Assembly: GCF_028283705.1 (NCBI RefSeq)
Contig: NZ_JAPWKD010000015.1
Span: forward strand, 124,001 to 188,000
Source of the DNA: Pantoea sp.
GTDB lineage: Bacteria > Pseudomonadota > Gammaproteobacteria > Enterobacterales > Enterobacteriaceae
DNA: 64,000 nt
Reading direction: 5' to 3'
Shown here: positions 19,012 through 31,701 of the stretch, in pieces
Layout of the letters: every line of letters begins with the position of its first letter
How positions within the stretch are numbered: position 1 is the first letter of the stretch
Notes under the pieces: generated by a model
Told to the model about the DNA's origin: nothing
Seen by the model: the letters and a program-made list of their open reading frames with translations, nothing else
Database searches by the model: none
Program-made: the position numbers and the translations under genes

Positions 19012-20228
19012 ATGTCAATGCAGGTTTCACGTCACGATTTCGATCAATGGATGATGCCAGTTTATGCACCCGCCGTGTTTGTTCCGGTGCGCGCTGAAGG
19101 TTCAACACTCTGGGATCAGCAGGGTAAGGATTATATCGATTTCGCCGGAGGAATTGCCGTCAATGCGCTGGGACATGCGCATCCGGCACTGCAACAGGCG
19201 TTGCAGGAACAGGCCAGCAAACTGTGGCATACCGGTAACGGCTACACCAATGAACCTATCCTGCGTCTGGCAAAACAACTGATTGATGCCACCTTTGCTG
19301 ACCGCGTGTTTTTCTGTAACTCCGGTGCTGAAGCCAATGAAGCGGCGCTGAAGCTGGCGCGTAAAGTGGCGCATGACCGCTTCGGTGCAGAAAAAAGCGG
19401 TATCGTCGCTTTTAATAACGCCTTCCATGGTCGCACCTTATTTACCGTCTCGGCGGGTGGTCAGCCTGCCTATTCCCGCGATTTTGCGCCGCTGCCGCCG
19501 GATATCCAGCACGCGCCTTATAACGATCTTGCAGCGGCAGCGGCCTTAATCAATGACCAAACCTGTGCGGTGATCGTTGAACCGATTCAGGGTGAGGGCG
19601 GTGTGGTACCGGCTGATCCCGCGTTTCTGCGCGGCCTGCGAGCACTCTGTGACCAGCATCATGCCGTACTGATTTTCGACGAAGTCCAAAGCGGTGTAGG
19701 CCGTACCGGTTCGCTTTACGCTTATATGCACTACGGCGTGACCCCGGATGTTCTCACTACCGCCAAAGCTCTGGGTGGCGGATTCCCGATCGGCGCGATG
19801 CTGACGCGTGAGGACCTGGCGCTGGTGATGGGAGTGGGTACCCACGGCACCACCTATGGCGGCAACCCGCTGGCTGGCGCGGTCGGGGGCAAAGTGATGG
19901 AACTGATTAACCAGCCCGCCTTTATGGCCGGAGTGAGTGAACGCCATCAGTGGTTTGTTGATGCCCTGGAAGAACTGAATCGACGTCTGCCGTTGTTTAA
20001 GGAAATCCGTGGACTTGGTCTGTTGATTGGCGCGGTGCTGAACGACGATTTCGCCGGTAAAGCTAAACAGTTCAATCTGGCCGCAGCGGAAGAAGGTGTC
20101 ATGGTATTGATTGCCGGTGCCAGCGTGGTGCGCTTCGCCCCGGCGCTCAATATCAGTGAGCAGGAAGCGAAAGAAGGGCTGGCGCGTTTCGCCCGTGCCT
20201 GTGAACGCGTGCTCAAAGGAGCAGCATT

Positions 20229-20232
<4 letters not shown>
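19012..20232 (+). CDS. astC: Succinylornithine transaminase AstC
   Basis: AstC is a PLP-dependent aminotransferase of the arginine succinyltransferase (AST) pathway, converting N2-succinylornithine and 2-oxoglutarate to succinylglutamate semialdehyde and glutamate. The 406 residues show class-III aminotransferase landmarks: [53 protein letters not shown] and PLP lysine Lys252 in [13 protein letters not shown]. First gene of astCADBE, it overlaps astA by four bases. It is very like ArgD, but the operon context settles the identity. Confidence 0.96.
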
Positions 20233-24051
<3,819 letters not shown>

Positions 24052-24056
24052 TGTCG

Positions 24057-24075
24057 GGGGCGAATATTTCGCCCC
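24057..24075 (+). promoter_or_regulatory. Hairpin between astB and astE
   Basis: GGGGCGAA/TTCGCCCC with loop TAT. There is no T-run after it, so it more likely stabilises or modulates the operon mRNA than terminates it. Confidence 0.5.
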
Positions 24076-24097
24076 TGGCTTTACGTAAGGAGAGAGA

Positions 24098-25093
24098 ATG
24101 CAGGATTTTTTACAACAAACATTGTCTGGCCGGGTACCGCAGGAACGTCAGGGGCAAAATGCCCACCTGAGCTGGCAGTGGCTTGATGAGGGCATTCTGT
24201 CCTTAACCCCGCACGCACCGACGTCTCAGGCGCTGGTACTGTCGGCGGGGATCCACGGTAATGAAACCGCCCCGGTTGAGATCCTTAACCTGCTGCTCAC
24301 GCCCCTGCTGCGGGGAGAAAAACCGCTGGCGGTGCGCCTGCTGGTGTTGCTGGGGAATCCACAGGCGCTGCGTAGCGGCAAGCGCTATCAGCAATATGAT
24401 ATCAATCGGTTATTTGGTGGCCGCTGGCAGCAGGTATCTGACGTAGCGGAAGCGCGACGTGCGATGCGGCTGGAACAGGCACTGGAAACCTTCTGGCATA
24501 ACTGCATCGGCACTGAGACGCGCTGGCATCTCGATCTGCATACCGCGATTCGCGGTTCGTATCATGCCCGCTTTGGTGTGATGCCACAAAATCTGCGTCC
24601 GTGGCCGGATGACTTTATGCACTGGCTGGCGGCGGCGGGTCTGGAAGCGCTGGTGTTCCATCGTTCACCTGGCGGTACTTTTACCCATTTCAGCTGCGAA
24701 CATTTCTCTGCGGCCAGCTGTACGCTGGAACTGGGTAAAGCGCTGCCGTTTGGCGAAAATGATCTTACCCAGTTCAGTGCGGCACAGCAGGCACTGGCGG
24801 CGTTGTTATACGGTGATGCGTTGCCGGCGATCGAGGCGTCGCCTCGTCATTATCGTGTTGCCCAGCAAATTACCCGACATGGGGAAGATTTCGTGTTGCA
24901 TATGGGGCCGGAAACCCTGAATTTTACCGCATTTCCGCAGGGCACCCTGCTGGCGGAGGAGGGGGATACCCGTTATTACGTGCAGCAGGCACGGGAATAT
25001 GTGCTGTTTCCCAATCCGAATGTCGCACCGGGTTTACGCGCTGGCCTGATGCTGGTGGAAGAGAACGAACAGACACAGGCGCTGGCGTTGTAA
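24098..25093 (+). CDS. astE: Succinylglutamate desuccinylase AstE
   Basis: AstE releases glutamate and succinate from N-succinylglutamate, the last AST step. It is a zinc carboxypeptidase-fold enzyme (M14 relatives, AstE/AspA family) of 331 residues. Zinc ligands are seen in GIHGNETAP (His, Glu) and WHLDLHTAIRG (His), and the catalytic Glu in TLELGKALPFGEND. AAGGAGAGAG precedes the ATG. It closes the operon; a palindromic repeat lies 15 bases downstream. Confidence 0.96.
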   Translation: MQDFLQQTLSGRVPQERQGQNAHLSWQWLDEGILSLTPHAPTSQALVLSAGIHGNETAPVEILNLLLTPLLRGEKPLAVRLLVLLGNPQALRSGKRYQQYDINRLFGGRWQQVSDVAEARRAMRLEQALETFWHNCIGTETRWHLDLHTAIRGSYHARFGVMPQNLRPWPDDFMHWLAAAGLEALVFHRSPGGTFTHFSCEHFSAASCTLELGKALPFGENDLTQFSAAQQALAALLYGDALPAIEASPRHYRVAQQITRHGEDFVLHMGPETLNFTAFPQGTLLAEEGDTRYYVQQAREYVLFPNPNVAPGLRAGLMLVEENEQTQALAL

Positions 25094-25108
25094 CGATCGC
25101 ACCAGGCC

Positions 25109-25134
25109 GTAGCAGCGCGATTTATCGCGCTGCA
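25109..25134. repeat. Palindromic intergenic repeat, second GTAGCGGCG-type copy
   Basis: The core GCAGCGCGA-TTTA-TCGCGCTGC (25112-25133) is a perfect hairpin, preceded by GTA. It shares the GTAGC.GCG.GATTTATCGCGC pattern with 3191-3248. Confidence 0.7.
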
Positions 25135-25381
25135 CCCTTTCGTTTTACCGACAAGAACGTTACACTCCTCCTTAATTCCTGCGCTTTTTACCTTATTTGT
25201 CATACTCTTTTGCAATTCCTCACGCATTTCTTCTCAATCTCTCCATGATCGCCTGATATCTGTCTTTTATGCTTTCAGGGCTTTACTCAGCCTCTGAGTA
25301 GTTGACGTTCAGCGTCGTATGCTTGTTTCCGAAGACGCGACACAGGCTGTCGTCATGAAACTGAAAAGTAAGGACAATATT

Positions 25382-25882
25382 ATGCGTAAACTGACTTCCC
25401 TCTTCCTGGCTACCGCGATGGCTCTCGGTGCTGCCAATATCGTCCATGCTGCGGCAGACAACCTGACGCCTCCGCCAGCCGGCAGCGAGAAACCCATGCA
25501 TAAGCCGCCGATGATGCGCCATGGTGGCATGGACATGATGTTCAAGGGTCTGAACCTGACCGACGCACAGAAAAAGCAGATGCATGACATCATGCGTGAA
25601 AGCCATAAAGACTTTAAACGCCCGTCGCTGGAAGAGCGCCGCGCTAACCACGCCATCATTGCGTCTGACAGCTTCGACCGTGCGAAAGCCGAAGCGCAGG
25701 CAGAGAAAATGACCGCCAACGCGAAAGACCGTGCCGTGGCGATGATGGAAACCCAGAACAAACTCTATAACGTCTTGACGCCTGAACAGAAAAAACAGTT
25801 CAACGCCAATTTTGAGAAACGTCTGACAGAGAAAGGCCCGCACGACGGTAAAATGCCACCACCACCGGCTGATGGCGAATAA
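25382..25882 (+). CDS. spy: Periplasmic chaperone Spy
   Basis: Spy is an ATP-independent periplasmic chaperone induced by envelope stress. The start at 25382 gives signal peptide MRKLTSLFLATAMALGAANI and cleavage near VHAA, with TAAGGA seven bases upstream; the longer frame from 25319 does not. The mature protein is helical and basic and has the two LTxxQ-type motifs of the Spy/CpxP family, LTDAQKKQM and LTPEQKKQ. The C-terminus is proline-rich (PPPPADGE). It lies next to ast as in E. coli. No convincing CpxR or BaeR box was identified. Confidence 0.94.
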   Translation: MRKLTSLFLATAMALGAANIVHAAADNLTPPPAGSEKPMHKPPMMRHGGMDMMFKGLNLTDAQKKQMHDIMRESHKDFKRPSLEERRANHAIIASDSFDRAKAEAQAEKMTANAKDRAVAMMETQNKLYNVLTPEQKKQFNANFEKRLTEKGPHDGKMPPPPADGE

Positions 25883-25905
25883 TCCATTTAGCCTGACGGT
25901 TTGAG

Positions 25906-25963
25906 ACCGCCGACATTGTCCATCGCACCAGGTGCTTTGGGCAGCGTCGGCGGTTTTGTTTTT
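25906..25963 (+). terminator. Terminator after spy
   Basis: ACCGCCGAC (25906-25914) pairs with GTCGGCGGT (25946-25954), enclosing a small inner hairpin GCACC/GGTGC, followed by TTTGTTTTT. It slightly overlaps the end of the convergent cho gene. Confidence 0.85.
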
Positions 25964-26822
25964 ACAGCGGAATCAATGGGTAATCGCCCGACAACAACGG
26001 GCGGCAGAGAATTTTATAGCCGTCGTGATCAAAGCCCTGTGATGCCCGCTGTAGCTGGCGCGCTTCTTCTTCGCTGCTCACCGAACCCAGCCAGAACCAG
26101 TGATCAATCACATGGATCTGCGTCATCCCCTCACCACGTTCGACCATGCCGACGGCGCCTGGCCATGGCCAGCACACTACGCGTAAATCCTCCAGCGCCG
26201 ACTGCAAACGCTGTTGATGTGCGCTGATCGTCTCGTTACCACAGCAGGCTCCGGCACAGCGTTTCAGCGCAGCGCGAAAACACCCCCGACCGCTGCGCAG
26301 ACTCTCCAGACCGAGCAAGCCGTGGCACAGTCGTTGTTCATCGGCGATGCTTTTCAGTTTTTCCAGCGCCGCATGGCGGCTGCGAAACAGGCCATACAAA
26401 TTGGGGGAAGAGGAAAAATCGAGATCGCGGGCATAAACCACCTGCGGGGCGGCATTGCTCAGCTGGAGCGAGCAAAGCTGGCGGTTTTTTCGCAGACGTT
26501 TATTAAATAACGGCTGTTGCGTTTTGATCATCTGCGCTTCCAGCAACTGCGCGCCGAGATCACCCGCCGTCGGGATCCAGCTGACGCGCCTGGCCTGGCG
26601 CAGCATGCTGGCTTCATCGGGGGTGCGGAAATGGGACATCACGCGGCTACGCAGATTGACGCTCTTACCGATATACAGCGGCAGGCTGTCACTCTCGCCG
26701 TGGAAAACATAGACGCCGGGCTGGTTGGGTAAACCTTCCAGCCACTGACGTAAATGTTCGGGATATTGATAAATGGCCGCCGCATCAAATTCGAGGCGGC
26801 TGCGGGTGGATTGTCTGACCAA
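25962..26822 (-). CDS. cho: UvrC-like excinuclease Cho
   Basis: Cho makes the 3' incision in nucleotide-excision repair together with UvrA and UvrB, acting on lesions UvrC handles poorly. The 286-residue protein has the GIY-YIG nuclease core (PGVYVFHGE, LPLYIGKSVNLRSRV) in its first third and a cysteine cluster (CFRAALKRCAGACCGN) further on. It has no UvrC C-terminal half. The start is TTG 26822 with GGAG six bases away, giving MVRQSTRSRLEFDAAAIY as in E. coli. A LexA-type box sits 14 bases upstream, matching its SOS control. Confidence 0.95.
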   Translation of the reverse strand: MVRQSTRSRLEFDAAAIYQYPEHLRQWLEGLPNQPGVYVFHGESDSLPLYIGKSVNLRSRVMSHFRTPDEASMLRQARRVSWIPTAGDLGAQLLEAQMIKTQQPLFNKRLRKNRQLCSLQLSNAAPQVVYARDLDFSSSPNLYGLFRSRHAALEKLKSIADEQRLCHGLLGLESLRSGRGCFRAALKRCAGACCGNETISAHQQRLQSALEDLRVVCWPWPGAVGMVERGEGMTQIHVIDHWFWLGSVSSEEEARQLQRASQGFDHDGYKILCRPLLSGDYPLIPL

Positions 26823-26835
26823 AGAACACTCCGAT

Positions 26836-26855
26836 TACTGGTTACCTATCCAGTG
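26836..26855 (-). promoter_or_regulatory. LexA (SOS) box upstream of cho
   Basis: TACTG-N10-CAGTG, fitting the CTG-N10-CAG core of LexA sites with the usual flanking TA. It lies between the yddG stop and the cho start. E. coli cho is SOS-induced. Confidence 0.75.
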
Positions 26856-26857
26856 TA

Positions 26858-27775
26858 TCAGCCGGGCGTTTTTCTCGCCAGCGACGACAGGCGGCGCGTT
26901 GCCAGCCAGCAAACCAGTGAACCCAGGGTGATCATTAACACGCCCTGCCAGAAGGCCAGCGAGGGCGTCAGACCCAGCCACAGCGAGGCCAGCAAGGCAG
27001 ACAGCACCGGGGTGAAGTAGGAGGCGGTCGCCAGCAGCGTCAGGTTGCCGTGCTGGATGCCGTGGTTCCAGGCTGAATAGGCAACGGCGGTCGATATCCC
27101 CATAAACAGCACCTCAAGCGCCGGAATCAGGCTGAAATGCAGCGAACTGAAATCTTCCGTCACAACAAATTTGATCCACAACGCCAGTGCAGTGATGACA
27201 AAGAACAGATTGACGCCGCTTTTGCCGCTGGCGTATCGACGCGTCACATTGTTGTACAGCCCCCAGGCGATCGCGGCGATAAATGCCAGCCCATAAGCCA
27301 GCGGATTGCTGAGCAGGTTATGTCCGAGTTGGCTGAGTGAACTGCTTCCGCCGCTTTGCAACACCCAGATAATACCCGCCAGTGACAACAGTAACCCCGG
27401 CCATAGCCACACACGAAACCGCTGTTGATTCATCGGAATAGCGAACACAATCGTCAGGCACGGCCAGAGATAGTTGATCATCCCCAGTTCCAGCGATTGA
27501 GCGCGATCCTGTGCCAGACCAATCGCCAGTGCGAGGCAGATTTCATAGCCAACGAACAGCACCCCGCCACCCCACAGATAACGTGCAGGAAGCTGACGCA
27601 AATCCGGCAGGCCGCGCGTCAGGCATAACAATACGGCGGTAGTGGTGTAAATCAATGCTGCCCCGCCCGTCGCACCAAAGGCTTCACTGACGCTGCGTAA
27701 CAGACCAACGGTGGTGCTCCAGAGTAAAATCGCGCTCAGCCCTACCAGGGTGGCACGCGGTAAATTTGCAGGCAT
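26858..27775 (-). CDS. yddG: Aromatic amino-acid exporter YddG (EamA/DMT family)
   Basis: This 305-residue drug/metabolite-transporter family protein has ten predicted membrane helices. It matches E. coli YddG in ATLVGLSAILLWSTTVGLLR, FVGYEICLALAIG, GMINYLWPCLTIVFAI and SYFTPVLSALLASLWLG. YddG exports aromatic amino acids and related compounds. It lies between nadE and cho on the same strand, an insertion relative to E. coli where nadE and cho are neighbours. No strong ribosome site is visible before the ATG. Confidence 0.88.
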   Translation of the reverse strand: MPANLPRATLVGLSAILLWSTTVGLLRSVSEAFGATGGAALIYTTTAVLLCLTRGLPDLRQLPARYLWGGGVLFVGYEICLALAIGLAQDRAQSLELGMINYLWPCLTIVFAIPMNQQRFRVWLWPGLLLSLAGIIWVLQSGGSSSLSQLGHNLLSNPLAYGLAFIAAIAWGLYNNVTRRYASGKSGVNLFFVITALALWIKFVVTEDFSSLHFSLIPALEVLFMGISTAVAYSAWNHGIQHGNLTLLATASYFTPVLSALLASLWLGLTPSLAFWQGVLMITLGSLVCWLATRRLSSLARKTPG

Positions 27776-27796
27776 AGCAACGTTTCAAATGAGGCT

Positions 27797-27832
27797 GAGA
27801 AAGGCGTTTTCCGTCCAGGGGTGGAAAACGCC
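27797..27832 (-). terminator. Terminator after nadE
   Basis: GGCGTTTTCC (27803-27812) and GGAAAACGCC (27823-27832) form a perfect ten-base stem. On the minus strand it is followed by TTTCTC, a weak T-run. Confidence 0.65.
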
Positions 27833-27840
27833 GGATGGGG

Positions 27841-28668
27841 TTATTTTTTCCAGAAATCGTCGAACACGGTAATCGGTGGGCGGCGTTTGTGTTCAGTTTT
27901 CAGATACCAGCCTTCGATGGTTTTAGCCGCAGCGGCATCGATGGTTTTCCCTTCCAGGTAAGCATCAATCTGCAGATAGGTCACACCGAGTGCCACTTCA
28001 TCCTGCAGGCCAGGACGATCGTCTTCGAGGTCGGCAGTGGGATGCTTCAGGTAGAGATGCTCCGGGCAGCCCAGCAGCTTCAGCAACTGTTTGCCCTGGC
28101 CTTTATTCAGACGGAAAATCGGGTTGATGTCGCTGCCGCCATCACCGTATTTGGTGAAGAAACCGGTGACCGCTTCTGCCGCATGGTCGGTACCTACCAC
28201 CACGCCTTTGGTCATTCCGGCAATGCTATATTGCGCTTTCATTCGTTCGCGCGCTTTTTCGTTGCCGCGAATGTAATCGGAAAGGGTAATGCCCGCGTCC
28301 TGCAAGGCGCGCTCACTTGCCAGCACCGCTTCTTTGATGTTGACCACCAGCGAACGGTCCGGCTGGATAAACGCCAGCGCATCCTGACAATCCTGCTCAT
28401 CTGCCTGCACGCCATACGGCAGGCGCACGGCGATAAAGGTGTAGTCCTGATCCCCGGTTTCTTCACGCAGTTCGCGAATGGCGGTCTGCGACAGGATACC
28501 GGTCAGCGTGGAGTCCTGACCGCCGCTGATACCGAGCACCAGGGTTTTGATCCCCGGATTGGTTTTCAGGTACGACTTTAAAAAATCAACGCTAACGCGG
28601 ATTTCCTGCTGGGGATCGATAACGGATTTAACGCCTAAGGCTTCAATGATTTCCTGCTGCAGTGACAT
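27841..28668 (-). CDS. nadE: Ammonia-dependent NAD synthetase NadE
   Basis: NadE adenylates and amidates nicotinic acid adenine dinucleotide to NAD using ATP and ammonia. It has 275 residues, the short ammonia-dependent type without a glutaminase domain. The PP-loop [10 protein letters not shown] sits at about residues 49-58, and [20 protein letters not shown] is the family's substrate-loop signature. GAGGAGAGG precedes the ATG. Confidence 0.97.
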   Translation of the reverse strand: MSLQQEIIEALGVKSVIDPQQEIRVSVDFLKSYLKTNPGIKTLVLGISGGQDSTLTGILSQTAIRELREETGDQDYTFIAVRLPYGVQADEQDCQDALAFIQPDRSLVVNIKEAVLASERALQDAGITLSDYIRGNEKARERMKAQYSIAGMTKGVVVGTDHAAEAVTGFFTKYGDGGSDINPIFRLNKGQGKQLLKLLGCPEHLYLKHPTADLEDDRPGLQDEVALGVTYLQIDAYLEGKTIDAAAAKTIEGWYLKTEHKRRPPITVFDDFWKK

Positions 28669-28737
28669 GAACCTCTCCTCAAGTCAGTTGCCGGGCGGCA
28701 CAATACGAATGATGTCCTAAAGCTAACGCGGCTGGGC

Positions 28738-28765
28738 CAAAACAACAAGCCGTATGGCTTGTTGT
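28738..28765 (-). terminator. Terminator after the Bcr/CflA exporter
   Basis: ACAACAAGCC (28742-28751), loop GTAT, GGCTTGTTGT (28756-28765). On the minus strand four T residues follow the stem. Confidence 0.75.
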
Positions 28766-28785
28766 CTCAGTTATTTGCTGGTAAA

Positions 28786-29976
28786 TCAGGCGCTTTTCGG
28801 CTTCATTGCCAGCAGGAAAAACATCACAATCGCCAGCATAAAACAGCCGAAAATCGTACCCGTCATACTGATAACCGAGGTGCCGCCGAGGCCGGTGACC
28901 GGCACGCTGATGGCACCAAGGGTGAACATCGTCACGCCGATAACCGCTGAAGCACTGCCCGCGCGATGTCCCTGGCTTTGCATCGCCAGTGATGAAGCGG
29001 TGGTGGCGATGACGCCGTTACTGGCGATGGTGAAGAACAAGGCCACCAACAGCAGCGGCAGCGGTGCGCCGCTGATGCCTGCCAGCAGCAGGCCGAGTGA
29101 GGCGACAAAGGCCAGCACCAGTCCGCCCTGCAACACCCGATACTCGCCCCACAATGGACACAGGCGTGCGCTGGTCTGCGAAGCAATAATCAAACCGACG
29201 CCATTCGCAGCGAAGCAAAGGCTGAACGCCTGCGGTGACAAACCATAAATCTGCTGCAATACAAAGGGGGAGGCGCCGATATAGGCGAACATGCCCGCCA
29301 TCATAAAGCCCTGGGTCAAACAGAAACCCATAAAGGGACGATGGGTAATGACCTGGCCGAGTGCCGCCCAGGCGGAGAACACCGATCCTTTACTGCGTCG
29401 TTCCGCTGGCAGCGTTTCATGCAATTTCCAGCGTGCCAGCAGGATCAGCACAATCGCGATTGCGGCCAGCACGACAAAAATACCGCGCCAGTTAAGCAGC
29501 GTCAGGAGTACGCCGCCCAGTACCGGAGCGGCAATCGGTGCCAGGCCGTTGACCAGCATCAGCAGCGCAAAAAAGCGCGTCAGTTCGTGACCGCTGTACA
29601 TATCACGCGCCACGGCACGCGACAGCACTGCACCACCGGCACCGGCTAAGCCCTCAAACAGACGTGCCACCAGCAGCTGGTTAATATCTTTGGCCAGTGC
29701 ACAGCCAATTGAGGCAATAAACAGCAACACCAGCGAGAGCAGTAACGGGCGCAGGCGGCCAAATTTGTCACTCATCGGGCCAAACAACAGCTGACCCGCT
29801 CCGAGGCCGAGCAGGCCCGCTGTCAGGCTTAACTGCGCGGTGGCCGTTTGGGTATGCAGATCCTGCGCCAGCTCAGGCAGCGCGGGGAGATAGAGATCGA
29901 TACACAGTGGCCCAAGTGCTGCAAGCAGGCCAAGGATGATGGCGTAAACCAGGCGATTCGAATGTGCAGGTGTCAT
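28786..29976 (-). CDS. Bcr/CflA-family multidrug efflux transporter (MFS)
   Basis: This 396-residue major-facilitator protein of the 12-helix drug:H+ antiporter type has the Bcr/CflA features LCIDLYLPALPELAQDL and, after the second helix, GQLLFGPMSDKFGRLRPLL (MFS motif A). Motif C-like GLAPIAAPVLGG lies in helix 5. Likely substrates are drugs or small metabolites; the specific one is unknown. Its ATG overlaps the stop of the upstream TetR-family gene (ATGA), so the pair forms an operon and the regulator probably controls the pump. Confidence 0.9.
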   Translation of the reverse strand: MTPAHSNRLVYAIILGLLAALGPLCIDLYLPALPELAQDLHTQTATAQLSLTAGLLGLGAGQLLFGPMSDKFGRLRPLLLSLVLLFIASIGCALAKDINQLLVARLFEGLAGAGGAVLSRAVARDMYSGHELTRFFALLMLVNGLAPIAAPVLGGVLLTLLNWRGIFVVLAAIAIVLILLARWKLHETLPAERRSKGSVFSAWAALGQVITHRPFMGFCLTQGFMMAGMFAYIGASPFVLQQIYGLSPQAFSLCFAANGVGLIIASQTSARLCPLWGEYRVLQGGLVLAFVASLGLLLAGISGAPLPLLLVALFFTIASNGVIATTASSLAMQSQGHRAGSASAVIGVTMFTLGAISVPVTGLGGTSVISMTGTIFGCFMLAIVMFFLLAMKPKSA

Positions 29977-30557
29977 TTATCCTCTGTTTTTATTAAGTGT
30001 GAAATCAGGTTCTGATAAAGGTGTTGCAGGGTTACCGCTGACGCTTTCTGTGGCGTTAGTCGGCGCAGAGCGGTGCCATCAAACAGCACCGCCAATACTT
30101 CAACGCAGCCATCAACCTGGTCATCGCTGAGTTCCGGATGGCTGGAACGAACCTTCTGTCGGGCATGGTTAAACATACGGGCATCGGCGGCTTCCAGCAT
30201 GGCGGCGACGCGCGGATTACGACCTGCTTCGGCAGCGACATCCAGCATCAGCAAGTCATCTTCGCTATTCAGGTTTTCACGTCCGGCGAGCAGGGCGGCG
30301 AGCTGATCGCTGTCGACCCGATCGCGCATTGCTGCCACGCGCCCATCAACGATGCGTTTTACCATCTCTTCAATGATGGCGTCTTTGCTGGGGAAATAAC
30401 GGTAGATCTGCCCGACGCTAAGATTCGCCGCGCAGGCTAAGCGCGCCATACTGGCGGCATGGAAGCCTTCCCGGCGGAAACACTCGCGTGCGGCGCGAAT
30501 GATTTCATCCTGGCGCTGACGGTGGCGCTGGTCTTTGTTTTCGCGTTGTCTGGTCAT
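29973..30557 (-). CDS. TetR-family transcriptional regulator
   Basis: This 194-residue regulator has an N-terminal helix-turn-helix typical of TetR: IIRAARECFRREGFHAASMA then AANLSVGQIYRYFPSKDAII. The C-terminal ligand domain is not assignable. The start MTRQRENKDQ at 30557 was chosen because it begins just before the HTH and has GGGCGG upstream; a longer frame to 30629 would cover the promoter. It overlaps the efflux gene by four bases. A palindrome 21 bases upstream (30578-30595) may be its operator. Confidence 0.9.
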   Translation of the reverse strand: MTRQRENKDQRHRQRQDEIIRAARECFRREGFHAASMARLACAANLSVGQIYRYFPSKDAIIEEMVKRIVDGRVAAMRDRVDSDQLAALLAGRENLNSEDDLLMLDVAAEAGRNPRVAAMLEAADARMFNHARQKVRSSHPELSDDQVDGCVEVLAVLFDGTALRRLTPQKASAVTLQHLYQNLISHLIKTEDK

Positions 30558-30577
30558 AACCGCCCTGAAAATAGTTT

Positions 30578-30595
30578 TGAGAGTGCTTATTCTCA
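30578..30595. promoter_or_regulatory. Candidate TetR-family operator
   Basis: TGAGAGTGCTTATTCTCA is TGAGA-N8-TCTCA, a symmetric site right upstream of the regulator and in the divergent gap with osmE. Confidence 0.45.
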
Positions 30596-30750
30596 TTGGG
30601 CGATTATACGGTGGCGTATCGATGATCACAGGTACTTTTACGCAATCCTGACGCTTCGGAACTGACCGAATCCGCAGCCATAAAGTTGATTAATCTGGAT
30701 TTATGTTCCAGGCTTATAGCTACATGGACAAAGCGATGAGGAACAACAAG

Positions 30751-31086
30751 ATGAATAAAGTGCTGGGATGTATCGTTGCCGCGATGACGCTGGCTGCTCT
30801 CTCTGGGTGTACAGCTTACGATCGCGCTGAAAGCTTCGTGACGAAGCCTGTGGTGAAGGATGTGAAAAAAGGCATGACCCGTGACCAGGTGCGTCAGATT
30901 GCCGGGCCGCCGTCAACGGAAATCACCATGGTGCATGCGCGTGGGACTTGCCAGACTTATGTTCTGGGTGAGCGCGATGGTAAGCCGCAGACCTATTTTG
31001 TCAGCTATAGCGACACCGGTCGTGTAATGAACTACGGTTTCCAGAGCTGTAAAGATTACGATACCGATCCGCAGGCCGCACAGTAA
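30751..31086 (+). CDS. osmE: Osmotically inducible lipoprotein OsmE
   Basis: This small outer-membrane lipoprotein is of the SmpA/OmlA (BamE-like) fold. ATG 30751 gives [20 protein letters not shown] with lipobox LSGC and a 111-residue product, close to the E. coli 112; TGAGGA lies eight bases upstream. The mature part [20 protein letters not shown] and [17 protein letters not shown] match OsmE. In E. coli it is induced by osmotic stress and stationary phase. It is divergent from the TetR-family gene, whereas in E. coli it neighbours nadE directly. Confidence 0.95.
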   Translation: MNKVLGCIVAAMTLAALSGCTAYDRAESFVTKPVVKDVKKGMTRDQVRQIAGPPSTEITMVHARGTCQTYVLGERDGKPQTYFVSYSDTGRVMNYGFQSCKDYDTDPQAAQ

Positions 31087-31102
31087 GCGCAGCAAAACAA
31101 CA

Positions 31103-31130
31103 AACGGCCCGTCATTGACGGGCCGTTTTT
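31103..31130 (+). terminator. Terminator after osmE
   Basis: ACGGCCCGTC, loop ATT, GACGGGCCGT, then TTTT. A strong intrinsic terminator. Confidence 0.92.
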
Positions 31131-31139
31131 CATTGGGGC

Positions 31140-31505
31140 TTACAAACCATAAGGGCGGGGAACTTCAGTGTAGCTGCCGTTGATATCGCGCTGGTAGTAA
31201 TGACCTTCCTGCACGTAATAACGTCTGCCGTTGAAATCGAGTACGCGCATCCCTTCTACCGGCACTGGCTGCGGTGGCTGTACCACCACATAGTTTTCTC
31301 CCTGACGCTGATAATAGCTGCCATTGAGCAGATAGTAGGTCAGGCCGCCAATCAACACTGCTGTCGCGGCATCGGGTAAGAAATGCAGCGGGCCGGGTCC
31401 TCCCCAGTGTGGTCCTGGACCGGGTCCCCAGGGACCAGGATGGGCGAGGGCGATGGCTGGCGTTAATAACGTTAACGCCAGCACCGAGGCGATAACTTTT
31501 TTCAT
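31140..31505 (-). CDS. Small secreted YY-repeat protein (DUF6515-like)
   Basis: This is a 121-residue protein with signal peptide MKKVIASVLALTLLTPAIAL (cleavage near LAHPG). A Gly/Pro/His/Trp-rich stretch (HPGPWGPGPGPHWGGPGP) follows, then a short hydrophobic segment and a tyrosine-rich tail with two similar units, GSYYQRQGENYVVVQPP and RRYYVQEGHYYQRDINGSY. This resembles the DUF6515 class of small envelope proteins, whose function is unknown to me. The start at 31505 was chosen for its signal peptide and AGGAGA upstream. It is monocistronic between the osmE terminator and tcyP. Confidence 0.75.
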   Translation of the reverse strand: MKKVIASVLALTLLTPAIALAHPGPWGPGPGPHWGGPGPLHFLPDAATAVLIGGLTYYLLNGSYYQRQGENYVVVQPPQPVPVEGMRVLDFNGRRYYVQEGHYYQRDINGSYTEVPRPYGL

Positions 31506-31664
31506 GAGTAGTTCTCCTGCTATGACTGGTAGCAGGATTGGCTTTTCACCGGTAAAACTCAAGCTAAAAGTGGCTGATTTTTCCTCTATTTACCATGTTT
31601 AACACTTTCCTGACGGTAGCGCCATGATTGGTAGGGATTAGGGAGGAAAACCTGAGGGGGATTG

Positions 31665-31692
31665 ACCAGATGCGCACTGAGTCGCATCTGGT
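31665..31692 (-). terminator. Hairpin after tcyP
   Basis: A perfect ten-base stem ACCAGATGCG/CGCATCTGGT with an eight-base loop, ten bases past the tcyP stop. No T-run is seen on the minus strand, so termination is only probable. Confidence 0.5.
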
Positions 31693-31701
31693 ATCGATGG
31701 C

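Noticed and set aside
25135..25381. BaeR or CpxR box upstream of spy
   Set aside because: TCTCCATGA near 25241 is only a partial BaeR match at an unusual distance, and no GTAAA-N5-GTAAA pair was found.
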